Source: Pseudomonadota bacterium (GTDB lineage: Bacteria; Pseudomonadota; Alphaproteobacteria; UBA9655). From it: 5,921 nt of DNA. The position numbers and the translations under genes were made by a program. Below, piece by piece: positions 1-5,776 of the stretch (the stretch's first letter is position 1; each line of letters begins with the position of its first letter). A model generated the notes under the pieces. It ran no database searches and had not been told where the DNA came from. It was given only the letters and a program-made list of their open reading frames with translations. The stretch lies in contig JAKBAL010000153.1 in assembly GCA_021809225.1 (NCBI GenBank), forward strand, positions 1 to 5,921, in the 5' to 3' direction.

Positions 1-568
1 GAATTGACTCTTCACATTGAGCAAGTGTTTTGCCGTTTTGGTCAAAAAGGATAGCCCATAGCTTGACGTTTTTTGCATCGTACTTTGTCCAACAGTTGGC
101 ACTCTTGAGGCGGGTATGCCAGCTCTCTTCCTCGCGAAAAAAGGCAAAGTTTGTGGAAAAATTTAGATCAGATAAATAGTTGCTTGGATCCGTAAGCATG
201 ATATCGGGGAGACGCAACTCTTTGAGGCTTGAAACCTCGCAAGAGGGGGAGAGAAGATGCCCCATTTGCGTTAAGTGTTTTTGAGGGTCAAAAGAAAGAA
301 TAAAAAGTTTTTCAATTTTATCGTGTTGAATCTGTGAAATTATAGATGATTGCGCGTTTAAGGCTTCAATCGCCTGCACATAGATGTGAGAAGGAGGCGG
401 AACTTTTGTCATAGCCAAGAAATCATCGAGGTGTCCTTCAGGATCATAGATCGCGGAAAATTTCTTTGTTTTTAAAGATTCAAAACGTGCTCTTATGAAT
501 GGGTGGCCTAAGGCCTTAAAAAAAGTGCAAGGCTTCTGATTAACAAACGTTTTAATCTTTAGAACCAT
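1..568 (-). CDS. Unrecognised protein, third gene of the hemA operon (3' part missing)
   Basis: An open frame starts with ATG at 568 and runs 189 codons without a stop to the left edge, so the C-terminus lies outside the window. It overlaps the end of the ELM1-family gene by 17 nt. A good Shine-Dalgarno (AAAGGAG, 9 nt before the ATG) sits inside the ELM1 coding end, which points to translational coupling. The product starts MVLKIKTFVNQKPC, with no signal peptide or membrane segment. Residues 1-125 look mixed alpha/beta. From about residue 130 there is an aromatic-rich stretch with NFSTNFAFFRE, then HTRLKSANCW, KLWAILFDQNG and TLAQ, which reads like the strands of a beta-sandwich. I do not recognise the family. 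Because of its position it may act with the ELM1-like protein, but that is inference from context only. I am confident it is a real gene and make no functional claim. Confidence 0.8.
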   Translation of the reverse strand, partial: MVLKIKTFVNQKPCTFFKALGHPFIRARFESLKTKKFSAIYDPEGHLDDFLAMTKVPPPSHIYVQAIEALNAQSSIISQIQHDKIEKLFILSFDPQKHLTQMGHLLSPSCEVSSLKELRLPDIMLTDPSNYLSDLNFSTNFAFFREEESWHTRLKSANCWTKYDAKNVKLWAILFDQNGKTLAQCEESI

Positions 569-1538
569 TTAAATTTTCTCCTTTGAGTTTCATCAGCTTC
601 CGAACGATAAGCGCAATTTTTTCTGTATCATTAAAGGGAACATATGTCCATGAATCAATCTCCCCTTCAAAAGCACGGATTGTTCCTTCATGGATGAGAC
701 TTTGAATAAATCGTTGAGGTTTTGTGTTGTGATGGCCTAAGAGAGGGAGACTATAAACAGGTTTTCCCGTAAAACAGGCCTCACAGATCATGTTCACCGA
801 ATCATCTGTCACGAAAAGGAAATCAGCCAGCCCAAGCATGGCAAAGTATGGATTAAGCGTTTCAATATCGGCAAGAAAAACATTAGGTTCTTTTTGAAGA
901 GAAGAGGTTAAAATATCTCGGAAAGGAGTACGAAAGGAAGGTGTGACAAAAACACTACCTTGTGTTTTATTGCGAATCAACAGGACTTTTTGAATAATAT
1001 CTTCTATGGCGTTTTGTGACATTTTATAGCGATTTGTCGTTCCTCCCAACAAAACCGTACTATAAGGGCGGGGAAATTTTTCAAAAAGGTTTCCATAGAA
1101 TTTGATGCCGTCTTCAAGTTTGCTTAAAGTGACCTTATGCAGTGCTCCTTTTGTCGAAACAACATTGGAACCTTTGAGAGCATCATGTTCGGGACATACA
1201 ATAAGATCAAAAACTTCGATGTTTAAAATTGGATTTTGAAGGTGTACACAAAGTGTTTTTCCTTTGTTTTGTTTTTTGATCGCCAAGGCGAGGGGGGCAG
1301 ATCTTCTGCCACAACTAATCACAAGGTCTGGCCAGGGAGGAGAGAGTGGGTCACTCTCAGAGGTTAGGTGAGCTAACGGATTGCCAAAGCTAAGGCCTAA
1401 CCATCCCCAAGGCCAGCGTCTTTTGCAGGTTTTATGGAGGCAGGGCAGACCAATGGCTTCCGCTAACCCCATGACTTGGCTTTTCATGCCGGGAAATTCA
1501 TCCGTAATGGTCCAGCATATTTTCTGCATATTTTTCAT
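552..1538 (-). CDS. ELM1-family protein (GT-B-like, DUF1022 / Mito_fiss_Elm1)
   Basis: This 328-residue protein shows the hallmarks of the bacterial ELM1 family, named after the plant mitochondrial fission factor ELM1. Using the ATG at 1538 as residue 1, GMKSQ lies at 17-21, PDLVISCGRRSAPLA at 70-84, VHLQNP at 98-103 and FDLIVCPEHD at 110-119. LLGGTTNRY is at 163-171, VTDDSVNMICEA at 243-254 and FTGKPVY at 256-262. The two-halved layout, with an acidic/serine loop followed by E-A-x-x-TGKPV, resembles GT-B glycosyltransferases. The bacterial substrate and role are unknown to me. The open frame extends upstream to 1583, but that would overlap hemA. ATG 1538 follows AAGG with 5 nt spacing and lies 7 nt after the hemA stop, so I prefer it; ATG 1529 is the alternative. 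No membrane segment is visible, so it is probably cytoplasmic or peripheral. It is almost certainly co-transcribed with hemA, and its 3' end overlaps the next gene. Confidence 0.92.
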   Translation of the reverse strand: MKNMQKICWTITDEFPGMKSQVMGLAEAIGLPCLHKTCKRRWPWGWLGLSFGNPLAHLTSESDPLSPPWPDLVISCGRRSAPLALAIKKQNKGKTLCVHLQNPILNIEVFDLIVCPEHDALKGSNVVSTKGALHKVTLSKLEDGIKFYGNLFEKFPRPYSTVLLGGTTNRYKMSQNAIEDIIQKVLLIRNKTQGSVFVTPSFRTPFRDILTSSLQKEPNVFLADIETLNPYFAMLGLADFLFVTDDSVNMICEACFTGKPVYSLPLLGHHNTKPQRFIQSLIHEGTIRAFEGEIDSWTYVPFNDTEKIALIVRKLMKLKGENLNGSKD

Positions 1539-1545
1539 ACTCACC

Positions 1546-2757
1546 TTAAGCTGCATACTCAATATAAAAGTCATCCCATACACTTTTTAAGGCGTCAATC
1601 AAATCATCAATCATCAAGTTTGTATGGACAGGAGAAGGTGTGATTCTGAGACGCTCGGTTCCTCGTGGAACTGTAGGGTAATTAATAGGTTGAACGTAAA
1701 TATTATGGTTCTGTAACAGTCGATCTGATGCTAATTTACACTGATGCGCATCTCTGACGAGGATGGGAATAATATGTGAGGGCGTGGGCATAAAGGGAAG
1801 GCGAGCTTGAATAAGTCTTTTTTTAACTTTTGCGACTGTTTCTTGATGAGCGTGTCGTTCGGTTTGACTGACTTTCAAGTGTTGAATACTAGCAAGTGAG
1901 GCGGCAGCAATAGCGGGGGGCATTGCGGTTGTAAAAATAAATCCTGCAGCAAAGCTTCTCACAAAGTCCACAAGGTCTGCTGAAGAGGCAATATAGCCAC
2001 CCACAACGCCAAAAGCTTTCCCTAAGGTTCCTTCAATAATGCTCAGTCGGTGAGCTTGGTTCTCTCTTTGAGCAAGACCTCCGCCTTTATGACCATATAG
2101 CCCTACCGCATGAACCTCATCAATAAAGGTTAGGGCATTGTATTCTTCTGCCAAATCACAAAAAGTTTTAATAGGGGCAATGTCACCATTCATTGAATAA
2201 ACAGACTCGAAAATGATTAATTTGGCGCGTTCTTTTGGATAACGTGACAACAATTCTTTTAGATGTAAGGGGTTATTATGGTGGAATATTTCTTTAGTCG
2301 CCCGACTGTTACGAATTCCTTGAATAATTGAGGCATGATTATGGGCATCTGAAAAAACAACGCACTCTGGGAGATGGGATGCAACTGCACTGATAGAAGC
2401 ATCGTTGGAGACGTATCCCGAAGAAAAAATCAGAGCTGATTCTTTGTCATGAAGACTCGCAATCTCTTTTTCCAAAAGAACATGATAATGATTGGTGCCA
2501 GAAATATTACGAGTTCCTCCTGCACCGGCCCCCACACGCTCAATAGCTTCGCTCATGGCTTTCAACACTTTTTCATGTTGCCCCATGGCTAAATAATCGT
2601 TCGCACACCATACAACCACGCGGCGTGGAATTCCTTCGTTATAATAAAAGGCATAGGGGAAATCTTTTGCGCATCGGTCTAAATCAGCAAAGATTCGATA
2701 GCGACCTTCAGATTTAATATCATGCAGTTTTTGTTTAAAAAAGGCTTGGTAATCCAT
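1546..2757 (-). CDS. hemA: 5-aminolevulinate synthase (ALAS, C4 pathway)
   Basis: This enzyme condenses glycine with succinyl-CoA to give 5-aminolevulinate, CO2 and CoA. It is the first committed step of heme synthesis in Alphaproteobacteria and mitochondria, is PLP-dependent and works in the cytoplasm as a homodimer. The 403 residues match the full family length and the start MDYQAFF fits the family. [11 protein letters not shown] lies at 16-26, [12 protein letters not shown] at 50-61 and [17 protein letters not shown] at 76-92. SDAHNHAS is at 136-143 (PLP-stacking His141), [13 protein letters not shown] at 184-196 and [10 protein letters not shown] at 213-222. The Schiff-base lysine is K247 in GTLGKAFG, and [18 protein letters not shown] is at 356-373. 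All the catalytic features I know are present, so it should be active. The ATG at 2757 has only a weak ribosome binding site (TTTGG) and an unusual leader with competing hairpins. No Cys-Pro heme-regulatory motif was found. It heads an operon with the ELM1-family gene. 2-amino-3-ketobutyrate CoA ligase and KAPA synthase are relatives, but the motifs fit ALAS much better. Confidence 0.98.
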   Translation of the reverse strand: MDYQAFFKQKLHDIKSEGRYRIFADLDRCAKDFPYAFYYNEGIPRRVVVWCANDYLAMGQHEKVLKAMSEAIERVGAGAGGTRNISGTNHYHVLLEKEIASLHDKESALIFSSGYVSNDASISAVASHLPECVVFSDAHNHASIIQGIRNSRATKEIFHHNNPLHLKELLSRYPKERAKLIIFESVYSMNGDIAPIKTFCDLAEEYNALTFIDEVHAVGLYGHKGGGLAQRENQAHRLSIIEGTLGKAFGVVGGYIASSADLVDFVRSFAAGFIFTTAMPPAIAAASLASIQHLKVSQTERHAHQETVAKVKKRLIQARLPFMPTPSHIIPILVRDAHQCKLASDRLLQNHNIYVQPINYPTVPRGTERLRITPSPVHTNLMIDDLIDALKSVWDDFYIEYAA

Positions 2758-2770
2758 GCCAAATAATTTT

Positions 2771-2798
2771 CTAAGGATAGAATCTTAGGGTAACCTAA
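2771..2798 (-). promoter_or_regulatory. hemA leader with two mutually exclusive short hairpins
   Basis: Reading the minus strand towards hemA, TTAGG (2798-2794 on the other strand) can pair with CCTAA across a 4-nt loop. The same CTAAG segment can instead pair with CTTAG nearer the start codon, across an 8-nt loop. The two stems share bases, so only one can form at a time. The block ends 14 nt before the ATG, close to a weak ribosome binding site. The stems are only 5 to 6 bp, so this may be chance. I see no recognised riboswitch here, and no convincing promoter in the 167-nt gap upstream of hemA. Confidence 0.2.
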
Positions 2799-2924
2799 AG
2801 GGGTTGAGTGTTGGATGCAAGGGATAATGCTTCTTAAGAATTACTTTGACGATCATTTTCCTTGTGAGTAAGGGGGGATTTGCCGCGGTTTATAAATACA
2901 TGTGTCAAGCAGAGGAGTTTGATA

Positions 2925-3296
2925 TTATCGTGGTGATTTTCTTATAAAGTGCATAATCACTGAGACAACAAACAAAGCAATAAATATGACAAAGAGAATT
3001 TTGGCAATTCCTGCAGTTGCAGTCATAACTCCTGTAAAACCAAGTAGCCCGGCAATAAGGGCAATCACAAAGAAAGTGAGAACCCAAGCAAGCAGGCTTG
3101 TTCCTCCTTGTAAACTTTCGGCAATGGTTAATTGCATTTTCTTAAGAATGAAGAGCACCAAGGAGAAAGCGAATAAGATCAGGAAAATAATAAATAAAAT
3201 TTGGGCAATATGAGCGGAAGCTACCATCAAGCTTGTAAAACCTAAAAGACCTGAGATTAGAGCAAGGAAGAAAAATAATAAAACGAATCCTAACAT
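2925..3296 (-). CDS. Duplicated DUF1328 (YtjA/UPF0391-type) small membrane protein
   Basis: This 123-residue, very hydrophobic protein consists of two copies of the DUF1328 domain. Residues 1-53 (from [21 protein letters not shown]) align without gaps to residues 68-120 (from [21 protein letters not shown]) at an offset of 67. By my hand count they share 28 of 53 positions. Both copies keep the family pattern ALI-x-GLLGFT, then IA-x-ILF-x-IF. A polar linker, residues 54-67, joins them. DUF1328 proteins such as E. coli YtjA are normally about 50-60 residues, with two membrane helices and unknown function, so this is a double-length form with four predicted helices in the inner membrane. The start is well supported: GGGAG lies 6 nt before ATG 3296. 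The second copy is closer to the usual family sequence and the first has diverged. It is followed by hemA on the same strand after a 167-nt gap. No clear terminator was seen between them, so read-through is possible. Confidence 0.9.
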   Translation of the reverse strand: MLGFVLLFFFLALISGLLGFTSLMVASAHIAQILFIIFLILFAFSLVLFILKKMQLTIAESLQGGTSLLAWVLTFFVIALIAGLLGFTGVMTATAGIAKILFVIFIALFVVSVIMHFIRKSPR

Positions 3297-3326
3297 TTTT
3301 TTCTCCCGATAAAGAAAGAGTATCTA

Positions 3327-3340
3327 TATGATTAATCATA
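3327..3340. promoter_or_regulatory. 14-bp perfect palindrome, possible operator of the DUF1328 gene
   Basis: TATGATTAATCATA equals its own reverse complement over all 14 positions. It ends 31 nt before the ATG of the double DUF1328 gene. On the minus strand its first six bases, TATGAT, resemble a -10 hexamer, so a dimeric regulator bound here would cover the promoter. No good -35 box is found at 16-18 nt; TTTACT lies at about 20 nt. In such A+T-rich DNA a palindrome of this length could be chance. Confidence 0.3.
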
Positions 3341-3599
3341 ATGAAATAAGGTTAATTTAAAGTAAAGAGAGGGGGTCTCATCATTTATTAGCTTGATGAA
3401 AGTAGTAACTATCATTTCTTGTTTTACTCTAATATTTACAAGATTTATCATTGACGGTTTTTCAACTTGATATATCTTTTAAAGAAAGATTAAAGCGGGA
3501 GGTCAATGTTTAACTCTTAATACAGTTAGATGAACATTCTACCAGTTTCGTGAAAAGAAGAATGGCCTTTCTTGCTTCCTTTCGATATTATATAGGATA

Positions 3600-3626
3600 T
3601 TGACTTATTAATATCTTTATTATAGA
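3600..3626 (+). promoter_or_regulatory. Weak promoter candidate for the Ser/Pro-rich gene
   Basis: TTGACT at 3600-3605 (5 of 6 to the -35 consensus) is followed after 15 nt by TATAGA at 3621-3626 (4 of 6 to the -10 consensus). The spacing is shorter than the preferred 17 nt. The -10 box lies 37 nt before the chosen ATG at 3663. It is the best candidate I found in a very A+T-rich stretch, where chance matches are common. Confidence 0.25.
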
Positions 3627-3652
3627 AAGAAATATTATTAAATTTATATTAT

Positions 3653-3657
3653 GGTGA
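3653..3657 (+). promoter_or_regulatory. Ribosome binding site deciding the start at 3663
   Basis: GGTGA at 3653-3657 lies 5 nt before ATG 3663. The alternative in-frame ATG at 3651 has only A/T-rich sequence upstream, with no purine-rich box. The downstream start is therefore preferred. It gives a signal peptide starting MSILKK. Confidence 0.5.
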
Positions 3658-3662
3658 AAATT

Positions 3663-5177
3663 ATGAGTATTTTAAAAAAAGTGAATTTATTTTTATTGGC
3701 CTCTGTGGTCATGTTGACCCCGCAGGGTGCTTCTGCAATGGGCTCAGATTCAGATGATTTAGAAGGAAATAAGACACCTATACTCTACCCCAATTCTTCT
3801 GAGGTGCTTTCTGAAGATGAGAAAACCACAGCTGGGACTTTTTCAAGTGATGCTGGTGATTTAGAAGCACAGAAAAAAGCCGCTGGAAAACGCAAGGATG
3901 ATTTTGACAAGATTTCTGGGAATTTAAGCCCAATTGGTGCCGCTCTAAAGTCCTTTGAGAACCCTAAAACAAGCCCTCGAAAAAAGGAAAAATATAAAGG
4001 AGGAATGGGATCAAGCGAATCTTTTGAAATTTCAAGCCCCTCCACTAATATGGAAACAGAAACTCCGCAGCAGTTTGAAGACAGGCTTCCAGATCGTCTT
4101 CGTGAGTTTGAAAAAAGATTCAATGTAGTTCGTCAAAATATCTCAAGTGATAAAGTAGAAAAATTAAAAACCTTTAACCAACTCTACAGTTCTTTTGAGG
4201 ATGTAGTAGCGATTTATAGAACGTATTATCCGGATTTTCAAATTGTTCCTGAGCACGAACTACGCCGTCACTATATAAAAAGGCGGTCTAGTCGCAATTT
4301 AGTTACAAATCAATCGCTTGATGGAAAAAAATTAACACAGGACCCTCATGGAGACTCTCCAAGACTTTTAAGGGATTCTGGGAGAAGCTCTATAAAGCTT
4401 GAACTGGAATCGTCTCCATTATTCCGAGAAAGGCGCACCGAAGAAGAGTTGCATTCTTCTTCTGATAACTTTTCTCCAGTGTCTCCACGATTTACCGAGG
4501 AAAGCTCTTCTTCTCCCCAACCTCTTCCTGTGCCTATGCCATCTTCTTCTCCTTCCCTACAATGTTGGCAAACTATAAGTGGAGGGCTGCCTGTACGACT
4601 TAAGAATGGAAACAGCTCTTTATCTTTAATTCCTCTGTCATCACATTTGCAATCTTCTAGTGGGAACTTGTCATCTTCTTCCCAGTCTCCATTGTCTCCA
4701 CGACTAATGAGTGGCAGTTCTGTACCTTCTATTCATTATGTATCTCCTGAGGAAAGCTCTTCAATACTTAAATCACCCCCAGTAACTCCGCGAAGAACTG
4801 AGGGCTCTTCATCTCTTCGACCTCTTCCTGGGGCCCCGCTATCTTCTCCTCCTCCTCCTCCACGTCGGCGAACTATAACTGGAAGCTCTTCACCTTCTCG
4901 ACCTCTTCCGCAGAGGCCCCTGTTAAGGACTCTGCCATCTTTTGATTCTCCCGCAGAAATGCAAGAAACTCCGCCATCTTCTCCTCTTTCCCAAGTGCTT
5001 TCTTCTTCTGCCGAAGAGATTCATCGTTCTCTTTCAGGTTCACCTTCATCTTTACGCAGAAGAATGGCGACGTATCACACGAAACCTTTAATCCTACCTG
5101 AAATAGAAACTGGTTTTCCTGAGGATACAAGTGATAAATCAGATATACTTTTACCTTTGGAAGTACCAGATCGTTGA
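3663..5177 (+). CDS. Secreted Ser/Pro-rich protein with SH3-ligand-like motifs
   Basis: I recognise no family; the features below come from reading the 504-residue product (508 from ATG 3651). Residues 1-25 form a classic Sec signal peptide: MSILKK, a hydrophobic core to about residue 19, then a cleavage site after ASA at 23-25. The protein is therefore exported. Residues 26-135 are charged, low in complexity and probably disordered. Residues 136-208 look folded and helical, starting QQFEDRLPDRLREFEKRF, with an aromatic patch AIYRTYYPDF and ending HYIKRR. From about 215 the protein is a long Ser/Pro/Arg-rich tail with degenerate repeats. SPPPPPRRR lies at 395-403, with two exact RPLPxxP motifs: RPLPGAP (386-392) and RPLPQRP (413-419). 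RPLPxxP is the consensus of class I (Src-type) SH3 ligands. A secreted, disordered protein with such motifs could be a host-directed effector, or simply a cell-envelope protein. No membrane anchor, catalytic motif or sorting signal is visible. It is a single gene with a terminator-like hairpin after it. Confidence 0.85.
   Translation: MSILKKVNLFLLASVVMLTPQGASAMGSDSDDLEGNKTPILYPNSSEVLSEDEKTTAGTFSSDAGDLEAQKKAAGKRKDDFDKISGNLSPIGAALKSFENPKTSPRKKEKYKGGMGSSESFEISSPSTNMETETPQQFEDRLPDRLREFEKRFNVVRQNISSDKVEKLKTFNQLYSSFEDVVAIYRTYYPDFQIVPEHELRRHYIKRRSSRNLVTNQSLDGKKLTQDPHGDSPRLLRDSGRSSIKLELESSPLFRERRTEEELHSSSDNFSPVSPRFTEESSSSPQPLPVPMPSSSPSLQCWQTISGGLPVRLKNGNSSLSLIPLSSHLQSSSGNLSSSSQSPLSPRLMSGSSVPSIHYVSPEESSSILKSPPVTPRRTEGSSSLRPLPGAPLSSPPPPPRRRTITGSSSPSRPLPQRPLLRTLPSFDSPAEMQETPPSSPLSQVLSSSAEEIHRSLSGSPSSLRRRMATYHTKPLILPEIETGFPEDTSDKSDILLPLEVPDR
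4476..4583 (+). repeat. Internal coding repeat, copy A
   Basis: Thirty-six codons (residues 272-307, PVSPRFTEESSSS through QTISG) align with copy C, 303 nt downstream. Shared landmarks are PV-S/T-PR-x-TE-x-SSS, then PLP, then SS and TI-S/T-G. The DNA is also similar, for example GGCAAACTATAAGTGGA against GGCGAACTATAACTGGA at the end. That suggests duplication rather than only biased composition. A short third trace, SPLSPRLMSGSS, lies at 4686-4721. Copy A carries QPLPVPMP in place of the RPLPxxP seen in copy C. Confidence 0.6.
4779..4883 (+). repeat. Internal coding repeat, copy C
   Basis: Thirty-five codons (residues 373-407, PVTPRRTEGSSS through RRRTITG) pair with copy A. This copy holds RPLPGAP and the five-proline run PPPPPRRR, encoded partly by a CCT tandem run at 4848-4859. 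The difference of one codon and the altered proline run fit a duplication followed by slippage in the CCT tract. Confidence 0.6.
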
Positions 5178-5210
5178 GTATGAATAAATAGAGCTAGAGT
5201 TTCTTGTGAA

Positions 5211-5253
5211 AATCCTATGAAGTTCCTTACTTGCGGATTTCATAGGGTTATTT
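5211..5253 (+). terminator. Probable terminator of the Ser/Pro-rich gene
   Basis: AATCCTATGAA (5211-5221) pairs with TTCATAGGGTT (5239-5249) in an 11-bp stem with one G-U pair. A few weaker inner pairs could extend it. It begins 34 nt after the stop at 5177. The stem is followed by TTATTT rather than a pure T run, so termination may be moderate. A T7 run occurs later, at 5270-5276. The gene coming from the right on the minus strand could also use this hairpin. Confidence 0.45.
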
Positions 5254-5260
5254 GACTGTT

Positions 5261-5326
5261 TGAGCAGCATTTTTTTCTTATTTGCCATTTTTATATGGGA
5301 ATGGCAAATAAGAAAAGTGAGCAGCA
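5261..5326. repeat. 17-bp perfect inverted repeat bracketed by a 9-bp direct repeat
   Basis: The arms 5273-5289 (TTTTCTTATTTGCCATT) and 5300-5316 are exact reverse complements around a 10-nt centre. In RNA three U-G pairs could extend the stem to 20 bp with an AUAU loop. TGAGCAGCA occurs exactly on both sides, at 5261-5269 and 5318-5326, enclosing 48 bp. A short palindromic insert between perfect 9-bp direct repeats looks like a miniature inserted element with a target-site duplication, although chance or local replication error can give the same picture. The T-rich 5' arm and A-rich 3' arm do not make a canonical terminator in either direction, but the hairpin could still protect converging transcripts. 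Confidence 0.55.
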
Positions 5327-5357
5327 AATGGCTATGTCGCGATTATTTTCATATAGT

Positions 5358-5759
5358 CTATCCCTGAGGGACAGCGTCAATAGCCGTACTGGTTTCCCAA
5401 TTTTTTATAATCTTTCCGTCTTTAACTTCGCACACACTGAGACCCCAATACTTAACAGATTTCCCCGCTTTAAAATCAGCAAAATCCATCGTTGCGTTGC
5501 CTATGCCATGCCACCTGAAGGCCGCTTTATTGCCGCTGATGAAAAAATCATCAAGAACATAAGTTAAGTCGGGAATAGCTTGATGGCGATCAATAATGTT
5601 CTTTTTCAACGCATCACTGCCGTGAAGTGTAAGTTTTCCATCATAAACGACAACATCCTTAGCAAAGTATTCGTCAATGACAGATTCATTTTTATTTTTT
5701 AAGGCTTCATTAAAAATTTTATGAATTATTTCTGTATAAATTTTTTCATCAATAATCAT
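5358..5759 (-). CDS. SnoaL-like / NTF2-fold protein (ester-cyclase type)
   Basis: This 133-residue protein has the pattern of the SnoaL-like polyketide-cyclase superfamily (cystatin/NTF2-like alpha+beta cone). N-terminal helices (residues 5-35) are followed by YFAKDVVVYD (31-40) and HGSDALKKN (46-54). IPDLTYVLDDFFISGNKAAFRWHGIG lies around 62-87, then GKSVKYWGLSVCEVKDGKIIKNWET (99-123). The P-D-L, the long strand ending in RWHG, and the closing D-G-K-I-x-x-W are typical. Members range from aklanonate-methyl-ester cyclase to many stress or small-molecule-binding proteins, so the substrate cannot be inferred, and no polyketide genes are near. The length matches the family. There is no signal peptide or membrane segment, so it is cytoplasmic. 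AAGGAGG lies 8 nt before ATG 5759, the strongest ribosome binding site in the window, which suggests good expression. It stands alone and converges on the Ser/Pro-rich gene. Confidence 0.87.
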   Translation of the reverse strand: MIIDEKIYTEIIHKIFNEALKNKNESVIDEYFAKDVVVYDGKLTLHGSDALKKNIIDRHQAIPDLTYVLDDFFISGNKAAFRWHGIGNATMDFADFKAGKSVKYWGLSVCEVKDGKIIKNWETSTAIDAVPQG

Positions 5760-5765
5760 TAGGGA

Positions 5766-5776
5766 GCCCTCCTTTT
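5766..5776 (-). promoter_or_regulatory. Strong ribosome binding site of the SnoaL-like gene
   Basis: On the minus strand AAAAGGAGGGC lies just upstream of ATG 5759; AAGGAGG is a near-perfect Shine-Dalgarno with 8 nt spacing. It fixes the start. The remaining 162 bases to the right edge show no gene and no clear promoter. TTGACA occurs on the minus strand at 5880-5875 without a -10 partner at the right distance. Confidence 0.7.

Larger units (their letters stand above)
3297..3662. other. Divergent A+T-rich intergenic region without a supportable gene
   Basis: These 366 bases separate the DUF1328 gene (minus) from the Ser/Pro-rich gene (plus) and must hold both promoters. Apart from the palindrome at 3327-3340 and a weak promoter candidate near 3600-3626, I see no recognisable element. 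Two tiny frames, ATG 3506 (4 codons) and ATG 3562 (13 codons), are too short to call. A small stem, AATAT-CTTT pairing with AAAG-AA-ATATT, lies at 3610-3636 with a 2-nt bulge. Confidence 0.6.

Noticed and set aside
2880..2908. TTGACA on the minus strand at 2908-2903 as the -35 box of hemA
   Set aside because: No acceptable -10 hexamer lies 15-19 nt downstream; the nearby TATAAA is only 8 nt away.
2986..3213. 75-codon open frame on the plus strand
   Set aside because: It is antisense to the duplicated DUF1328 protein, whose repeat structure and ribosome binding site show which strand is real.
3496..3520. GGGAGG followed by ATG at 3506 as a small gene or leader peptide
   Set aside because: The frame is only four codons (M-F-N-S), the spacing is 3 nt, and nothing suggests attenuation.
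3562..3603. 13-codon frame MAFLASFRYYIGY ahead of the Ser/Pro-rich gene
   Set aside because: Too short to separate from chance, with a weak ribosome binding site and no supporting context.
4873..5130. 85-codon open frame on the minus strand inside the Ser/Pro-rich gene
   Set aside because: Antisense to a long coding region whose Ser/Pro codons avoid stops in the opposite frame; there is no family resemblance.
5270..5316. The 17-bp hairpin as a Rho-independent terminator
   Set aside because: In both directions the 5' arm begins with T's and the 3' arm ends with A's, so no U-tract follows the stem.
5295..5567. 90-codon open frame on the plus strand
   Set aside because: It begins in the hairpin and runs antisense through the SnoaL-like gene, which has clear family motifs.
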